Source of the DNA: Stappia sp. ES.058
GTDB taxonomy: Bacteria > Pseudomonadota > Alphaproteobacteria > Rhizobiales > Stappiaceae
NCBI RefSeq assembly: GCF_900105595.1
Contig: NZ_LT629784.1
Location: 2,666,001-2,730,000, forward strand
Length of the DNA: 64,000 nucleotides
Direction: 5' to 3'
A model generated the notes under the pieces. The model was not told where the DNA came from. It worked only from the letters and a program-made list of their open reading frames with translations, and did no database searches. The stretch's first letter is position 1. Every line of letters starts with the position of its first letter. Position numbers and translations under genes: made by a program. Below, in pieces: positions 52,616-64,000 of this stretch.

Positions 52616-52862
52616 AATAACAAAATGTCCGCGCCAGTCGCTGCGACAGCTGGTCTCACGTATGACTACGCAGCCGACCGCTCGCATGGCCGGCGGCGAC
52701 CGGGAGGACGCAGGCGCACCGGTGGTGTCGGCGTTAACCCGTCTTTCACCATGACGTTGCGCGAAGTCGCGTCCGGCGCTGGCAACGCCGGCCCCGGCAT
52801 GCGACAGTCTGTCCGCCCGCACACTCGGGCTTGACGACATGAGAAACAGGGGAATGCGCACG

Positions 52863-53774
52863 ATGGCACGACGGTTCTACGTCCTCGACGTCTTCACGAA
52901 TCAGGCCCTTGCGGGAAATCCGCTGGCGGTTGTGCTGGACGCGGAGGGCCTGTCGGACGCCCGGATGCAGGGGATCGCGCGCGAGTTCAACCTGTCGGAG
53001 ACGGTCTTCGTGCTGCCGCCGGAAAACCCCGCCCATTCCGCGAAACTGCGGATCTTCACCCCGACGAAGGAGCTTCCTTTCGCCGGTCATCCAACGGTCG
53101 GCACCGCGATCCTGCTCGCCCGCCAGCGCTTCGGCGACACCGACGACGACCAGAACGCGATGGTGGTTCTGGAAGAGGCCGTCGGCAACGTGCGCTGCGG
53201 CGTGGTCTTGAAGAACGGCGCGGCCGGCTTTGCCGAATTCGACGTGCCGAGGCTCGCCCGTCCCGCCGATCCGCTCGGCGACAAGGACATCATCGCGGCA
53301 AGCCTGTCGCTGGAACCCAACGAGATCGGCTTCGAGAACCACCGTCCCTCGGCCTTCGAGTCAGGGGTCGCCTTCGCCTTCGTGCCCGTTGCCAATCTGG
53401 AGGCGCTGTCGCGCGCCCGGCCCGTCCAGGCCTATTGGCAGGATGCCTACGGCGGCGACGGCGGCGCGCCGGTCTATGTCTACTGCCGGCAGACGACGAC
53501 GCATGACGGAACCTTCTCGGCCCGCATGTTCAGCCCCGGCATGGGGATTTACGAAGACCCGGCCACCGGTTCGGCGGCGGCCGCCTTCGCCGGCGTCGTC
53601 CGCCATTTCGACAAGCCGACCGACGGAACGCATTACCTCAGGATCGAGCAGGGCTACGACATGGGCCGCCCCTCGCTGATCGACCTGGAACTCGACATCG
53701 AAGGCGGCGCGCTCCACGCCGCGCGCATCGGCGGCCAGGCGGTGATCGTCTCCAAGGGGGATTTGTTTATCTAA
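52863..53774 (+). CDS. PhzF-family isomerase/epimerase-like protein
   Basis: 303-residue protein of the phenazine-biosynthesis PhzF/DAPF fold. Visible hallmarks are [26 protein letters not shown], the catalytic Glu in [23 protein letters not shown] and the second-half motif [14 protein letters not shown]. No other phenazine genes are present, so it is one of the many PhzF-like enzymes of unknown substrate. The start at 52863 matches the family; AGGGG lies 10 bases upstream. Confidence 0.9.
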   Translation: MARRFYVLDVFTNQALAGNPLAVVLDAEGLSDARMQGIAREFNLSETVFVLPPENPAHSAKLRIFTPTKELPFAGHPTVGTAILLARQRFGDTDDDQNAMVVLEEAVGNVRCGVVLKNGAAGFAEFDVPRLARPADPLGDKDIIAASLSLEPNEIGFENHRPSAFESGVAFAFVPVANLEALSRARPVQAYWQDAYGGDGGAPVYVYCRQTTTHDGTFSARMFSPGMGIYEDPATGSAAAAFAGVVRHFDKPTDGTHYLRIEQGYDMGRPSLIDLELDIEGGALHAARIGGQAVIVSKGDLFI

Positions 53775-53989
53775 CGCCCGTTCGCACGCGCTTTCGAGAG
53801 ATCCGCCGCCCGATCGCACCCGAAGCGGTAGCGGCGGTTCTTCGACGGTTGAGACAGGATCCTCGCCCACTCACCGTCGACACGGACGCCAATAGGCCCC
53901 GGCGTTGCGGCTATTCGTCTCCAGCCAGGGCGACCGCCGTGGGTTCGACGCGATCTAGCGACCAAGATTAAAACCCTGCATTTTCCCGC

Positions 53990-54018
53990 TTGACGGCAGC
54001 GCCCGCCCGGCGCATTGT
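53990..54018 (+). promoter_or_regulatory. Candidate sigma-70 promoter of the TetR gene
   Basis: TTGACG (53990-53995), 17 bases, CATTGT (54013-54018). Transcription would begin near 54025, just before or inside the 16-base palindrome, leaving a leader of about 90 bases to the ATG. Confidence 0.4.
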
Positions 54019-54030
54019 TCGCTACCGAAC

Positions 54031-54046
54031 CGTACCGTACGGTACG
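54031..54046. promoter_or_regulatory. Candidate TetR operator CGTACCGTACGGTACG
   Basis: Perfect 16-base palindrome directly after a candidate promoter and about 70 bases before the TetR start codon. The position suits autorepression. Confidence 0.62.
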
Positions 54047-54116
54047 CAACATCGAGCTCGATTTCGAAACAGTTCCGCCCCTTTCGCACTTGTCCGACAC
54101 GGATCGCCCCGCCCCG

Positions 54117-54743
54117 ATGACCGCTCCCGCCCCCGAATTCACGCCGCGCCAGAACGAGGTCCTCGCCTCTGCGCTGCGGCTTGTGGTTGAGGGCGGCGAA
54201 AAGGCGCTGACGACGGCAGCCGTTGCGCGGGCGGCCAATTGCTCCAAGGAAAGCCTCTACAAGTGGTTCGGCGACCGCGACGGGCTGCTCGCCGCCATCG
54301 TCGCCCATCAGGCCTCCAAGGTGCGCGTGCCGCATGAAAACGACGACAAGCTGAGCGCATCCGCCTTTCGCGAACGTCTCGTCACCTTCGCCGAGGATCT
54401 GCTGACGGTGCTGGCCGGCGACACGTCGCTGGCGCTCAACCGGCTGGCCATCGGCCAGGCAAGCCGCGAGGGCTCGCCGCTCGGCCGCCTGCTGCTGGAA
54501 CGCGGACGCCTCAGGATCGCGACCCGCGCGCGCGTACTGCTGGAAGCAGGGGCCGCACAGGGGCATATCGCCGCCGTCGACGCCACGGAGGCCTATCGCA
54601 CACTCTACGGGCTGATCGTGCGCGACGCCCACGGCCGCTGGCTGCTCGGTGAGGTGCCGCAGGGCGCGGAGGCCGATTTCGCCGCCCGCGCGCAGATCGC
54701 GGTCGACCAGTTTCTCGCCCTCTTCCCGCCGAAGGATCCGTAA
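54117..54743 (+). CDS. TetR-family regulator upstream of ilvC
   Basis: TetR-type protein of 208 residues from ATG 54117. The helix-turn-helix (about 25-60) has LTTAAVARAANCSKESLYKWFGDRDGLLAAI; the C-terminal domain resembles the AefR-like TetR_C group. The frame is open back to 54015 through the palindrome and promoter, so the later ATG is preferred. It is 86 bases upstream of ilvC on the same strand, which makes a link to branched-chain amino acid synthesis possible but unproven. Confidence 0.83.
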   Translation: MTAPAPEFTPRQNEVLASALRLVVEGGEKALTTAAVARAANCSKESLYKWFGDRDGLLAAIVAHQASKVRVPHENDDKLSASAFRERLVTFAEDLLTVLAGDTSLALNRLAIGQASREGSPLGRLLLERGRLRIATRARVLLEAGAAQGHIAAVDATEAYRTLYGLIVRDAHGRWLLGEVPQGAEADFAARAQIAVDQFLALFPPKDP

Positions 54744-54805
54744 AGAGCCTGACGCGGGCGAATGACCGATAACCCGGACGCCGGCCATCCGGCGCCCACC
54801 CATGA

Positions 54806-56087
<1,282 letters not shown>

Positions 56088-56097
56088 ACCAAACGAA

Positions 56098-56125
56098 ACG
56101 GCCCGCCACCGCGCGGGCCGTTTTT
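56098..56125 (+). terminator. Rho-independent terminator of ilvC
   Basis: Stem ACGGCCCGC / GCGGGCCGT with loop CACCGC, followed by TTTTT. A classic intrinsic terminator, placed after the third repeat copy, about 250 bases beyond the real ilvC stop. Confidence 0.9.
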
Positions 56126-56176
56126 GTGGTATCTCCCGGCGCAGTCTGAAATGCGCCCGTTAAAAAAGGTCCGCCC

Positions 56177-56704
56177 GTGTCGCCAACGCCCTCCGCCCCT
56201 GCCCTCGTCCTCGTCGCGGCCGTCGCGGAAAACGGCGTCATCGGGGCAAAGGGCGACATGCCCTGGCGGCTGTCCTCCGACCTCAAGCGGTTCAAGCGGC
56301 TGACGCTTGGCCACCCGATGATCATGGGTCGCAAGACGTTCGAATCCATCGGACGCCCGCTTCCCGGACGTACCACAATCGTCGTCACCCGCGATCCCAG
56401 TTGGGCCCGCGACGGCGTCGTCACCGCCCCCTCGCTCGAGGCCGCGATCGAACGCGCAGCCGAGATCGCCGCAGCCGACGGCGTCGATGCGGTGATGGTC
56501 GTTGGCGGCGGCGAGATCTATGCAGCCACCCTGCCCCGCGCTGACCGGCTGGAGATCACGCAGGTGCACGCCAGCCCCGACGGCGATGCACACTTTCCGC
56601 ACATCGACGAACATGTCTGGCAGGAGACCGCGCGCGAGACCCCGGAGCGCGGCCCGAAGGACAACGCCGACGTGACGTTCCTCACCTATCGCCGGAAGGC
56701 CTGA
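56177..56704 (+). CDS. folA: Dihydrofolate reductase
   Basis: Reduces dihydrofolate to tetrahydrofolate; 175 residues. Typical motifs are VAAVAENGVIGAKGDMPWRLSSDL at the N-terminus (catalytic acid Asp after GAKG), HPMIMGRKTFESIG, and MVVGGGEIYAATLP. GTG start at 56177 with AAAGG 7 bases upstream. It stands alone after the ilvC terminator. Confidence 0.94.
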   Translation: MSPTPSAPALVLVAAVAENGVIGAKGDMPWRLSSDLKRFKRLTLGHPMIMGRKTFESIGRPLPGRTTIVVTRDPSWARDGVVTAPSLEAAIERAAEIAAADGVDAVMVVGGGEIYAATLPRADRLEITQVHASPDGDAHFPHIDEHVWQETARETPERGPKDNADVTFLTYRRKA

Positions 56705-56884
56705 CGGCGGACTTTTTTCGACCGGGCAAAGACAGGCAAACAACGCGGTTGCGGCCTCCTTGTCGCGTCTGCGCGCCCATGCGTCGGCTTGCGCCCTTTC
56801 GCTTCTCGCAAAGGCTGCCTAGGATCGGCCTCAGAACACGCGGCCCGCTTCGCGGCCGCACGACCCACTCCTGGAGGACGACAA

Positions 56885-57997
<1,113 letters not shown>

Positions 57998-58054
57998 CCC
58001 TGCCACGGCGCGGCGGCGTGAGCCGGCATGCGTGCAACCTGAGGAGCTCCCGCA

Positions 58055-58471
58055 ATGAGTGATGCGGAAACGATGTGGTCGGAGACACGCGACCTGGATT
58101 CCATCGGCGGGCGCATCCGCCGCGCGCGGGAAGCCGCGAACTTCAGCGGCGCGCAGCTTGCGCGCCGTCTCGGCATCAAGACCGCGACGGTCAACGCCTG
58201 GGAAACCGGACGTTCGGAGCCCCGCGCCAACCGGCTGACCATGCTCGCAGGCTTTCTTGCCGTCAGCCCGACCTGGCTCCTCTACGGGGTCGGCGAGGCG
58301 CCGACGGACGAACGGATGACGACGGAGCTGTCGATGATCTCGGCAAGCCTGAAAAACCTGCGCGACACGCATGAACGCACGGGCGAGGCGCTCGACCGGC
58401 TGGAAGAGCAGATCGGACGGCTCGCCCGGGCAGCCCGCGCCGATGCCGACGAGGCGGCCGGGCAATCGTGA
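58055..58471 (+). CDS. XRE-family HTH regulator in the formaldehyde cluster
   Basis: 138-residue protein. The Cro/C1-type helix-turn-helix (about 18-72) is IRRAREAANFSGAQLARRLGIKTATVNAWETGRSEPRANRL; the C-terminal 60 residues form an amphipathic coiled coil (LKNLRDTHERTGEALDRLEEQ). Its stop overlaps the GTG start of the GNAT gene. Its position between the two formaldehyde genes suggests it regulates them or responds to the same stress. Evidence for targets is positional only. Confidence 0.85.
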   Translation: MSDAETMWSETRDLDSIGGRIRRAREAANFSGAQLARRLGIKTATVNAWETGRSEPRANRLTMLAGFLAVSPTWLLYGVGEAPTDERMTTELSMISASLKNLRDTHERTGEALDRLEEQIGRLARAARADADEAAGQS

Positions 58472-59016
58472 ACCGGACTGCCCCGCCACCGGTCTTTGAG
58501 GGCAAACCGCGCCTCACGGCCACATGGTCCGACCTTGCAGACCTCTCCCCGGCCCGCATCCATGCGCTGTTCCGGCTCAGGGTCGCCGTTTTCGTGGTGG
58601 AGCAGGCCTGTGCCTATGCTGAAATCGACGGGCGCGACCCCGACGCCGACCATTTCTTGCTCGAAACGGAAGGCGGCACGCTCGTTGCCTGCCTGCGCCT
58701 TCTGCCACCGGACGCCGACAACGGCGCGCCGCGCCTGGGACGCATCGCCACGAAGCGGGACTGGCGGGGCCTCGGCCTCGGCGGTTATCTCCTGAAGGCA
58801 GGCGTCGCCCGTGCATGCGAGCAGTGGCCCGACCTCGCCTCGGAGCTCTCGGCCCAGGCGCATCTGAAGGGATTCTACGCCGCCCACGGGTTCCGCCCCG
58901 TCTCGGACGTTTACGACGAGGACGGGATTCCCCATATCGACATGCGTCGCACGGCCGGGACAGACACTGCGGCCGCCGCGCCCCATGAAATCACTTCGGA
59001 GAACACCTTTTCATGA
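58468..59016 (+). CDS. GNAT-family N-acetyltransferase, ElaA-like
   Basis: 182-residue GNAT protein. The N-terminal part has ALFRLRVAVFVVEQACAYAEIDG, typical of the ElaA group; the acetyl-CoA loop follows LGRIATKRDWRGLGLGGYLL, and the C-terminal strand FYAAHGFRPVSDVYDEDGIPH is also ElaA-like. It uses GTG and overlaps both neighbours by 4 bases (XRE before, fghA after), so the three are surely co-translated. The acceptor substrate is unknown. Confidence 0.88.
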   Translation: MNRTAPPPVFEGKPRLTATWSDLADLSPARIHALFRLRVAVFVVEQACAYAEIDGRDPDADHFLLETEGGTLVACLRLLPPDADNGAPRLGRIATKRDWRGLGLGGYLLKAGVARACEQWPDLASELSAQAHLKGFYAAHGFRPVSDVYDEDGIPHIDMRRTAGTDTAAAAPHEITSENTFS

Positions 59017-59855
59017 CGCTCGATCCTGTTTCCAGCGCCCGCACCTTCGGCGGAGAGCAGCGTGTCTATCGCCATGCCTCGACCGCCACCGGCACCGAGA
59101 TGGAATTCGCCGCCTTCCTGCCGGCCGAGGCCCTGCGCGGCGAGGCCTGCCCGACACTGGTCTATCTCTCGGGGCTGACCTGTACCTGGGAAAACGCAAC
59201 CTCCAAGGCCGGCTACCAGCGGCTCGCGGCGGAAAACGCCATGATCGTCATCGCCCCCGACACCAGTCCGCGCGGCAAGGGCGTCGCCGATGACGAAGCC
59301 TATGATCTCGGCCAGGGCGCGGGCTTTTATGTCGACGCGACGCAATCCCCCTGGGCACCGCACTTCCGGATGGAAAGCTATGTCGCCGATGAACTGATGG
59401 GCCTGGTTTGCGCCGACCTGCCGGTCTGGGACAGCGCCATCGGCATCACCGGACACTCCATGGGCGGCCATGGAGCCCTGACACTCGCCATGAAATACCC
59501 CGACCTGTTCCGCTCGGTCTCCGCCTTCGCGCCGATCGTCAATCCCGTGAACTGCCCCTGGGGCGAGAAGACGCTTGGCGCTTATCTCGGCACCGACCGA
59601 AAGACCTGGGAAGCGCATGACGCCTGCCACCTGGTGAAGACCAGCGGATGGGCGCATGATATCCTGATCGATCAGGGGGCTGCGGACGGCTTCCTGGAGG
59701 AGCAGCTCAAGCCCTGGACCTTCGACGCGGCCTGTCGTGCGGCGGGCGTCGACCTGACACTGCGCATGCAGGGCGGCTACGACCACTCCTATTATTTCGT
59801 CTCCACCTTCCTGCCCGATCATCTGGCCTGGCACGCCGAACGCCTGACCGGCTGA
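59013..59855 (+). CDS. fghA: S-formylglutathione hydrolase
   Basis: Esterase-D-type serine hydrolase of 280 residues that releases formate and glutathione from S-formylglutathione. The nucleophile lies in GHSMGGHGALTLAM; the oxyanion region reads LVYLSGLTCTWENATSKAG and the catalytic His is in GGYDHSYYFVSTF. It completes the glutathione route begun by adhC and overlaps the GNAT gene by 4 bases. Confidence 0.95.
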   Translation: MTLDPVSSARTFGGEQRVYRHASTATGTEMEFAAFLPAEALRGEACPTLVYLSGLTCTWENATSKAGYQRLAAENAMIVIAPDTSPRGKGVADDEAYDLGQGAGFYVDATQSPWAPHFRMESYVADELMGLVCADLPVWDSAIGITGHSMGGHGALTLAMKYPDLFRSVSAFAPIVNPVNCPWGEKTLGAYLGTDRKTWEAHDACHLVKTSGWAHDILIDQGAADGFLEEQLKPWTFDAACRAAGVDLTLRMQGGYDHSYYFVSTFLPDHLAWHAERLTG

Positions 59856-59883
59856 TTTTCAAGACCCGATTTCCGGAGACACA

Positions 59884-61137
59884 ATGTCCGACCATGACGT
59901 GATCGTCATCGGCGCAGGTGCCGCAGGACTTGCCGCTGGCGAAACCCTTGCGCAAGCCGGCGTGTCCTTTGCCGTTCTGGAGGCAAAGGCGCGCGTCGGC
60001 GGCCGCGCCTGGACGGACGAGCGCATCTTTCCCGGCATCCCCTTCGACCGGGGCTGCCACTGGATGCACAGCGCCTCGCGCAATCCGTTCCGCGAGATCG
60101 CCGACCGGCTGGGGGTGGCGTATCGGCGTATGGGCACGCGGCGCTCCAGCGGGCTGTATCTGGCGGGAGAGAAGGCGGACCCGGCAACGACCGTCGCCGC
60201 CTGGGATGCCGTGGAGGCGGCCTTCGCGGCGGCCGATGACACCGGAGCCGCAGGTCGGGACGTCGATGCGCAAAGCGTCTGCGATCCAAACAGCCCGTGG
60301 TGGCCGCTTGCCCGGCACTGGATGTCGCTGCTCTCCGCCCTGCCGCCGGACAAGATCTCGACGCTCGATCTGGCGGCCTATGCCGACACCAAGGAAAACT
60401 GGCCAGTTGCCTCGGGGTACGGCGCACTTGTTGCCCGGGCAAGCGCGCATGTCCCGGTGCATCTGGGCGTCGAGGTGCGCGCGATCGACCGCTCGTCGAG
60501 CCCGATCCGGATTGAGACCAGTCACGGCACCTTGCGCGCGAACAGCGTCATTGTCACGGTGTCGACCAACATCCTGTCGTCCGGTGCGATCCGATTCACG
60601 CCGGCGCTTCCAGATGACGTGATGCAGGCGGCGGCGAATTGCCCAACCGGCGTCGCGGAAAAAGTCGCCTTCCTGCTCGATGAACCGCTGCAAGACTTTG
60701 ACGACACCGCCTATATCGACACCTTCGATCCCGCAGATCGCGAGCGGGCACCGATCAACTTCGTCATCAACCACGTCTCGAACCCAGTGATCATCGGCCA
60801 ATTGTGCGGCGAAACCGCGCGGACACTCGAGGCCGAGGGAGAGGCGGCAATGGCGGATTTCGGCCTGGCGGCGCTGAAGGATGTCTTCGGCAACGGCATC
60901 GCCGCGCGCGTCCGCCGCACCACCGCGACGCACTGGACCTCGGATCCGCATGTCCTGGGGGCCTATTCCTGCGCCCTGCCCGGCCACGCTGGCGCTCGCG
61001 CGCTCTTACGCGCGCCCATCGAGGGCGGTGTGTTCCTGGCAGGAGAAGCCGTTTCGCCAACCGCCTTTTCCACGGCACATGGTGCCCGGCAGAGCGGATT
61101 TGAGGCCGTTCGCGCCGCACTGTCGGCGGCATGGTAA
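59884..61137 (+). CDS. FAD-dependent amine oxidase-family protein
   Basis: Flavin monoamine oxidase-like enzyme of 417 residues. The N-terminal ADP-binding motif is VIVIGAGAAGLAAGETL, then EAKARVGGRAWTD and GCHWMHSASRNPF; the C-terminal FAD contact is GVFLAGEAVSPTAFSTAHGA. It would oxidise an amine, giving aldehyde, ammonia or methylamine, and H2O2. It lies 28 bases after fghA, so a substrate whose oxidation gives formaldehyde (an N-methylated amine) is an attractive guess. Confidence 0.85.
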   Translation: MSDHDVIVIGAGAAGLAAGETLAQAGVSFAVLEAKARVGGRAWTDERIFPGIPFDRGCHWMHSASRNPFREIADRLGVAYRRMGTRRSSGLYLAGEKADPATTVAAWDAVEAAFAAADDTGAAGRDVDAQSVCDPNSPWWPLARHWMSLLSALPPDKISTLDLAAYADTKENWPVASGYGALVARASAHVPVHLGVEVRAIDRSSSPIRIETSHGTLRANSVIVTVSTNILSSGAIRFTPALPDDVMQAAANCPTGVAEKVAFLLDEPLQDFDDTAYIDTFDPADRERAPINFVINHVSNPVIIGQLCGETARTLEAEGEAAMADFGLAALKDVFGNGIAARVRRTTATHWTSDPHVLGAYSCALPGHAGARALLRAPIEGGVFLAGEAVSPTAFSTAHGARQSGFEAVRAALSAAW

Positions 61138-61372
61138 ACCATGGCGGCGGAAAACAAGTCGAAAAGCGGCTTGACCGGCAGCGGACTGCCCGGCACGCAT
61201 TGACAAGTTCGGCTGCGGTATCCAAGTCGGTGTCAGGGAGAGGCCGCCGATACGCTTCATTGAAAGCGCCGGACAGAGTTCTTATAACCCGACGAGGCCC
61301 GATACGAGGGCGCAAGGATACAACCGGATCTCGGCGCGAGTGGCGTCGGGTTCCCCAGCGAAGGATGTCTTG

Positions 61373-62557
61373 ATGCCTTGGAGCAACCAGAACGGCGGCG
61401 GCGGCTGGAAAGGCGGCGGCAACGGCGGTCCGTGGGGCGGATCGGGCGGCGGCGGTGGCGGCGGCCCGTGGGGCAACGGTCCCCAGCGCGGCGGCGGCGG
61501 TGGCGGCGGCAATCCCCCGGATCTGGAAGAGCTTCTGAAACGCAGCCAGAGCACGCTAAAAGGCATTCTTCCCGGTGGCGGCAACCTGGGCTTCAAGGGA
61601 ATTCTTCTGGCCGCCATCGTGGTGATCGGAATCTGGTTCGCGAACGGCTTTTACCGTGTCCAGGAAGGCGCAGTCGGCGTCGAGCTGGTGTTCGGTGAAG
61701 TGGCCAACCAGACCGCTCCGGGCCTGAACTACAATTGGCCCTACCCGATTGGCAGCGTGTACACCCCCGACGTCCAGCGCATTCGCGAGTTGACCGTGGG
61801 CATGCGCGAGACCGTGAGTGGCACCCGCGTGTCGCTGACCGACGTCACCGAAGAGAGCCTGATGCTGACCGGCGACGAGAACATCATCGACGTCGACTTC
61901 AAGGTGCAGTGGCGCATTCGCAATACGCCGGAGGGCGTGGCCAATTACCTGTTCAACATCCAGGATCCGGAAGGCACGGTGAAAGCCGTTGCCGAGAGTG
62001 CGATGCGTGAAGTTGTCGGCGAAAGCCGCATCGACGCCATCCTCGGCGAAAACCGGACCCCGATCCAGATTGCCGTCCAGGAACTGATGCAGACCTCGCT
62101 CGACACCTATGGTGCGGGCATCGAGGTGACGGAAGTCCAGATGCAGAAGGTCGATCCGCCGCAGCAGGTGATCGAGGCTTTCCGCGACGTCCAGGCGGCG
62201 CGTGCCGACCAGGAGCGTATCCAGAACGAAGCGCAGACCTACGCCAACCGGATCGTTCCGGAAGCGCGAGGCGAGGCCGCCCGTGTGCTTGAAGCCGCCA
62301 ACGCCTATCGCGAACAGACAGTTGCGGAAGCGAACGGTCAGGCACAGCGCTTCACCAAGGTGCTCAACGAGTATGAGAAGGCCCCGAACGTCACCCGCGA
62401 GCGGCTCTATCTGGAAACGCTCGAGAAGGTGCTTGGCGCCAACAACAAGATCATCATCGACGACAACGTAGGCGGCGCTGGCGGTGTCGTGCCCTATCTG
62501 CCGCTCGACCAGCTCAACCGCAACCAGGGCCAGGCCCGCACCGGAGGGAATCAGTAA
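61373..62557 (+). CDS. hflK: HflK, SPFH membrane protease modulator
   Basis: 394-residue membrane protein. A glycine-rich cytoplasmic N-terminus (about 5-50, with runs of GGG) precedes one helix (about 78-95), followed by the periplasmic SPFH/band-7 domain (YRVQEGAVGVELVFGEV onward) and coiled coil. With HflC it forms a large cage around FtsH. AAGGA lies 7 bases before the ATG at 61373. Its stop shares one base with the hflC start (TAATG). Confidence 0.95.
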   Translation: MPWSNQNGGGGWKGGGNGGPWGGSGGGGGGGPWGNGPQRGGGGGGGNPPDLEELLKRSQSTLKGILPGGGNLGFKGILLAAIVVIGIWFANGFYRVQEGAVGVELVFGEVANQTAPGLNYNWPYPIGSVYTPDVQRIRELTVGMRETVSGTRVSLTDVTEESLMLTGDENIIDVDFKVQWRIRNTPEGVANYLFNIQDPEGTVKAVAESAMREVVGESRIDAILGENRTPIQIAVQELMQTSLDTYGAGIEVTEVQMQKVDPPQQVIEAFRDVQAARADQERIQNEAQTYANRIVPEARGEAARVLEAANAYREQTVAEANGQAQRFTKVLNEYEKAPNVTRERLYLETLEKVLGANNKIIIDDNVGGAGGVVPYLPLDQLNRNQGQARTGGNQ

Positions 62558-63516
62558 TGAAGAACGGTGTTCTTGCCATTATCGGCATCCTCATTGCGGC
62601 AATTGCGGTCGTTGCCTATCTTTCGCTCTACGTCGTCAATCCGGCGCAACAGGCACTGGTGCTCCAGTTCGGTCAGATCAAGAAGACCGAGCAGGAGCCC
62701 GGGCTGAAGGTGAAGATCCCCTTCGTCCAGAACGTGCTGTTCTTCGACAAGCGGGTGCGTGATCTCAACATGCCGCCGATCGAAGCCATCGCCTCCGACA
62801 AGAAGCGGCTGATCGTCGACGCCTTCGCCCGCTACCGGATCACCAATCCGGTGCTGTTCTACCAGACGGTGAACAACACGAACGAGGCGAACCAGCGTCT
62901 GGCGACCTTCCTTCAGTCAAGCCTGCGCTCCGTGCTCGCCCGTGCCACCTTCGTGCAGGTCGTGCGTGACGAGCGTGCGGAACTGATGGACGAGATCCGC
63001 AACGACGTCGCCGCGCGCGCCGCACCCATCGGGATCGATGTCATCGACGTCAAGATCCGTCGTGCGGATCTGCCGCAAACCAACTCCGAAGCGATTTTCC
63101 GTCGCATGCAGACCGAGCGTCAGCGCGAAGCGACGGAACTGCGTGCCCAGGGTGAGGAGCAGGCCCGCCGGATCCGTTCGCGTGCCGACCGCGATGCGAC
63201 GGTCCTGATCGCCGAGGCCAACCGCGACGCGGAGATCCTGCGCGGTGACGGTGACGCCGAGCGTACCGGCATCTTTGCCGAAGCCTTTGGAGCGGATCCG
63301 GAGTTCTTCTCCTTCTATCGCTCCATGCAGGCCTATGCGTCCGGCCTCGAGACCAGCGGCACCCAGATGGTGCTGTCGCCGAATTCGGAGTTCTTCCGCT
63401 ACTTCCGTGACCCGCGCGGAACCGAATTGTCGCCGACGCGCGTTCCGGCTGCGGCAATGCCGCCGGCGACGACGAGCACTCCCCAGCCCGAGGCGCCCGC
63501 GGCATCCGCACAGTGA
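62557..63516 (+). CDS. hflC: HflC, SPFH membrane protease modulator
   Basis: 319-residue partner of HflK. N-terminal helix (about 5-27), then SPFH domain with LYVVNPAQQALVLQFGQIKK, and a coiled coil (TERQREATELRAQGEEQARR). The tail is Pro/Thr/Ala-rich (about 295-319). One-base overlap with hflK; its stop overlaps the next small gene by 4 bases. Confidence 0.95.
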   Translation: MKNGVLAIIGILIAAIAVVAYLSLYVVNPAQQALVLQFGQIKKTEQEPGLKVKIPFVQNVLFFDKRVRDLNMPPIEAIASDKKRLIVDAFARYRITNPVLFYQTVNNTNEANQRLATFLQSSLRSVLARATFVQVVRDERAELMDEIRNDVAARAAPIGIDVIDVKIRRADLPQTNSEAIFRRMQTERQREATELRAQGEEQARRIRSRADRDATVLIAEANRDAEILRGDGDAERTGIFAEAFGADPEFFSFYRSMQAYASGLETSGTQMVLSPNSEFFRYFRDPRGTELSPTRVPAAAMPPATTSTPQPEAPAASAQ

Positions 63517-63698
63517 GCGACCTGTGGGCGGCACTCGGTTTGGTGCTGGCGCTGGAGGGAACCCTCTACGCGCTGGCGCCGGGTGCCATGAAGCAGGCGA
63601 TCCGGCAAATGCTGGAACTGCCTGACACTGTCTTGCGCGGCGGCGGTGTCGCCGCGCTGGCCATCGGGGTCTGCATCGTATGGCTGGTGCGCGGATGA
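63513..63698 (+). CDS. DUF2065 small membrane protein
   Basis: 61-residue protein with two hydrophobic helices (about 3-22 and 42-59), of the DUF2065 family regularly found after hflKC. GTG start overlapping the hflC stop. Function unknown; a helper in the HflKC-FtsH quality-control complex is a fair guess from synteny. Confidence 0.88.
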   Translation: MSDLWAALGLVLALEGTLYALAPGAMKQAIRQMLELPDTVLRGGGVAALAIGVCIVWLVRG

Positions 63699-63815
63699 TC
63701 GCACCGCAGGGGGAGGAACCGGGACGGTTTCCTCGCTCTGACGATCGGGGATAGACTATCAACCGGCGCCGGCATCACCCGACGCTCTGACGAAGGCACT
63801 GGAGGACGACGGCCG

Positions 63816-64000
63816 ATGGCCCTGATGACACCTCAAGGCGCGTTGACGACCCGCGACGACGCATTGCACACCAAGACATCCGGCATGAGCCGGCTTTTCC
63901 GCCGCGCCGCGGTGCTGACGCTGGCCGTCGCCCTCGGAGCGGCAAGCCTTGCGTCCGATATGCGCCCGGCGCTGGCGCATGGGCCCGATTCCGTGCCGGA
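63816..64000 (+). CDS. Start of an exported protein, probably DegP/Do-type serine protease (partial)
   Basis: Open frame from ATG 63816 to the right edge, 61 codons. A basic stretch MSRLFRR and hydrophobic VLTLAVALGAASLA form a signal peptide, followed by PALAHGPDSVP, the usual mature start of rhizobial Do-family proteases. Synteny after hflKC-DUF2065 supports this. No protease domain is visible inside the window. GGAGG lies 10 bases upstream. Confidence 0.65.
   Translation, partial: MALMTPQGALTTRDDALHTKTSGMSRLFRRAAVLTLAVALGAASLASDMRPALAHGPDSVP

Larger units (their letters stand above)
53775..54116. other. Gap upstream of the TetR gene near ilvC
   Basis: 342 bases. The first 200 show nothing I can name. 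The last part holds a good promoter (53990-54018) and a 16-base palindrome (54031-54046), listed separately. An open frame continues upstream of the chosen TetR start but is probably leader. Confidence 0.55.

Noticed and set aside
52343..52834. Open plus-strand frame before the phzF-like gene
   Set aside because: It starts inside the SLAC1-like gene on the opposite strand, crosses the operator region and has no ribosome binding site or family character.

Overview
The window is GC-rich, gene-dense chromosomal DNA from an alphaproteobacterium, most likely a marine or free-living member of the Hyphomicrobiales (Stappiaceae/Rhizobiaceae-like). The clues are the frcR-frcBCAK fructose uptake operon known from Sinorhizobium, a plcP-agt lipid-remodelling pair behind a PHO-box-like site, an MlaE permease with a fused STAS domain, CheZ with DUF2336 genes, and the hflK-hflC-DUF2065-protease order. 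Lineage is inferred from gene content. I saw no rRNA, tRNA, CRISPR array, insertion sequence or prophage.

Layout. 1-3.5 kb: Mla-type phospholipid ABC transporter on the minus strand, cut by the left edge. 3.7-5.7 kb: DgcN-DgcA pair for D-glutamate catabolism. 5.7-9.7 kb: MFS transporter, CheZ, DUF2336 protein. 9.8-12.7 kb: threonine-dehydratase-like enzyme and plcP-agt. 13-15.2 kb: an unusual SDR and a FadL porin. 15.6-21 kb: RND efflux operon with a divergent TetR gene. 21-30.4 kb: orphan TRAP binding protein, stand-alone AsnC ligand domain, two DMT exporters around an orphan molybdenum hydroxylase, an HTH/PBP-like regulator and an acyl-CoA ligase. 30.6-32.4 kb: adenine deaminase.

32.6-45.3 kb is a sugar catabolic island: ROK regulator, fructose ABC transporter, fructokinase, zwf, edd, eda and, after a small membrane protein and a Ca/Na antiporter, pgi. 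Together they can take fructose through F6P, G6P and 6-phosphogluconate to pyruvate and GAP by the Entner-Doudoroff route. Only 6-phosphogluconolactonase is absent; an SMP-30/gluconolactonase-family gene lies about 3.5 kb after pgi.

45.4-54.7 kb: tandem glycine-zipper lipoproteins, alanine dehydrogenase with a divergent Lrp regulator, a single-domain response regulator, SMP-30, TrhO, SDR, a SLAC1-like membrane protein behind a SqrR/BigR-type operator, PhzF, and a TetR regulator with a perfect palindrome. 54.8-64 kb: ilvC with its 3' end triplicated in tandem, folA, a formaldehyde detoxification operon (adhC-XRE-GNAT-fghA-amine oxidase), and hflK-hflC-DUF2065 followed by the start of an exported protein, probably a DegP-type protease.

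Several intergenic regions hold perfect inverted repeats next to regulator genes (20.1-20.3, 32.6, 39.5, 47.4, 52.6 and 54.0 kb). They are the best leads here for new regulatory wiring.
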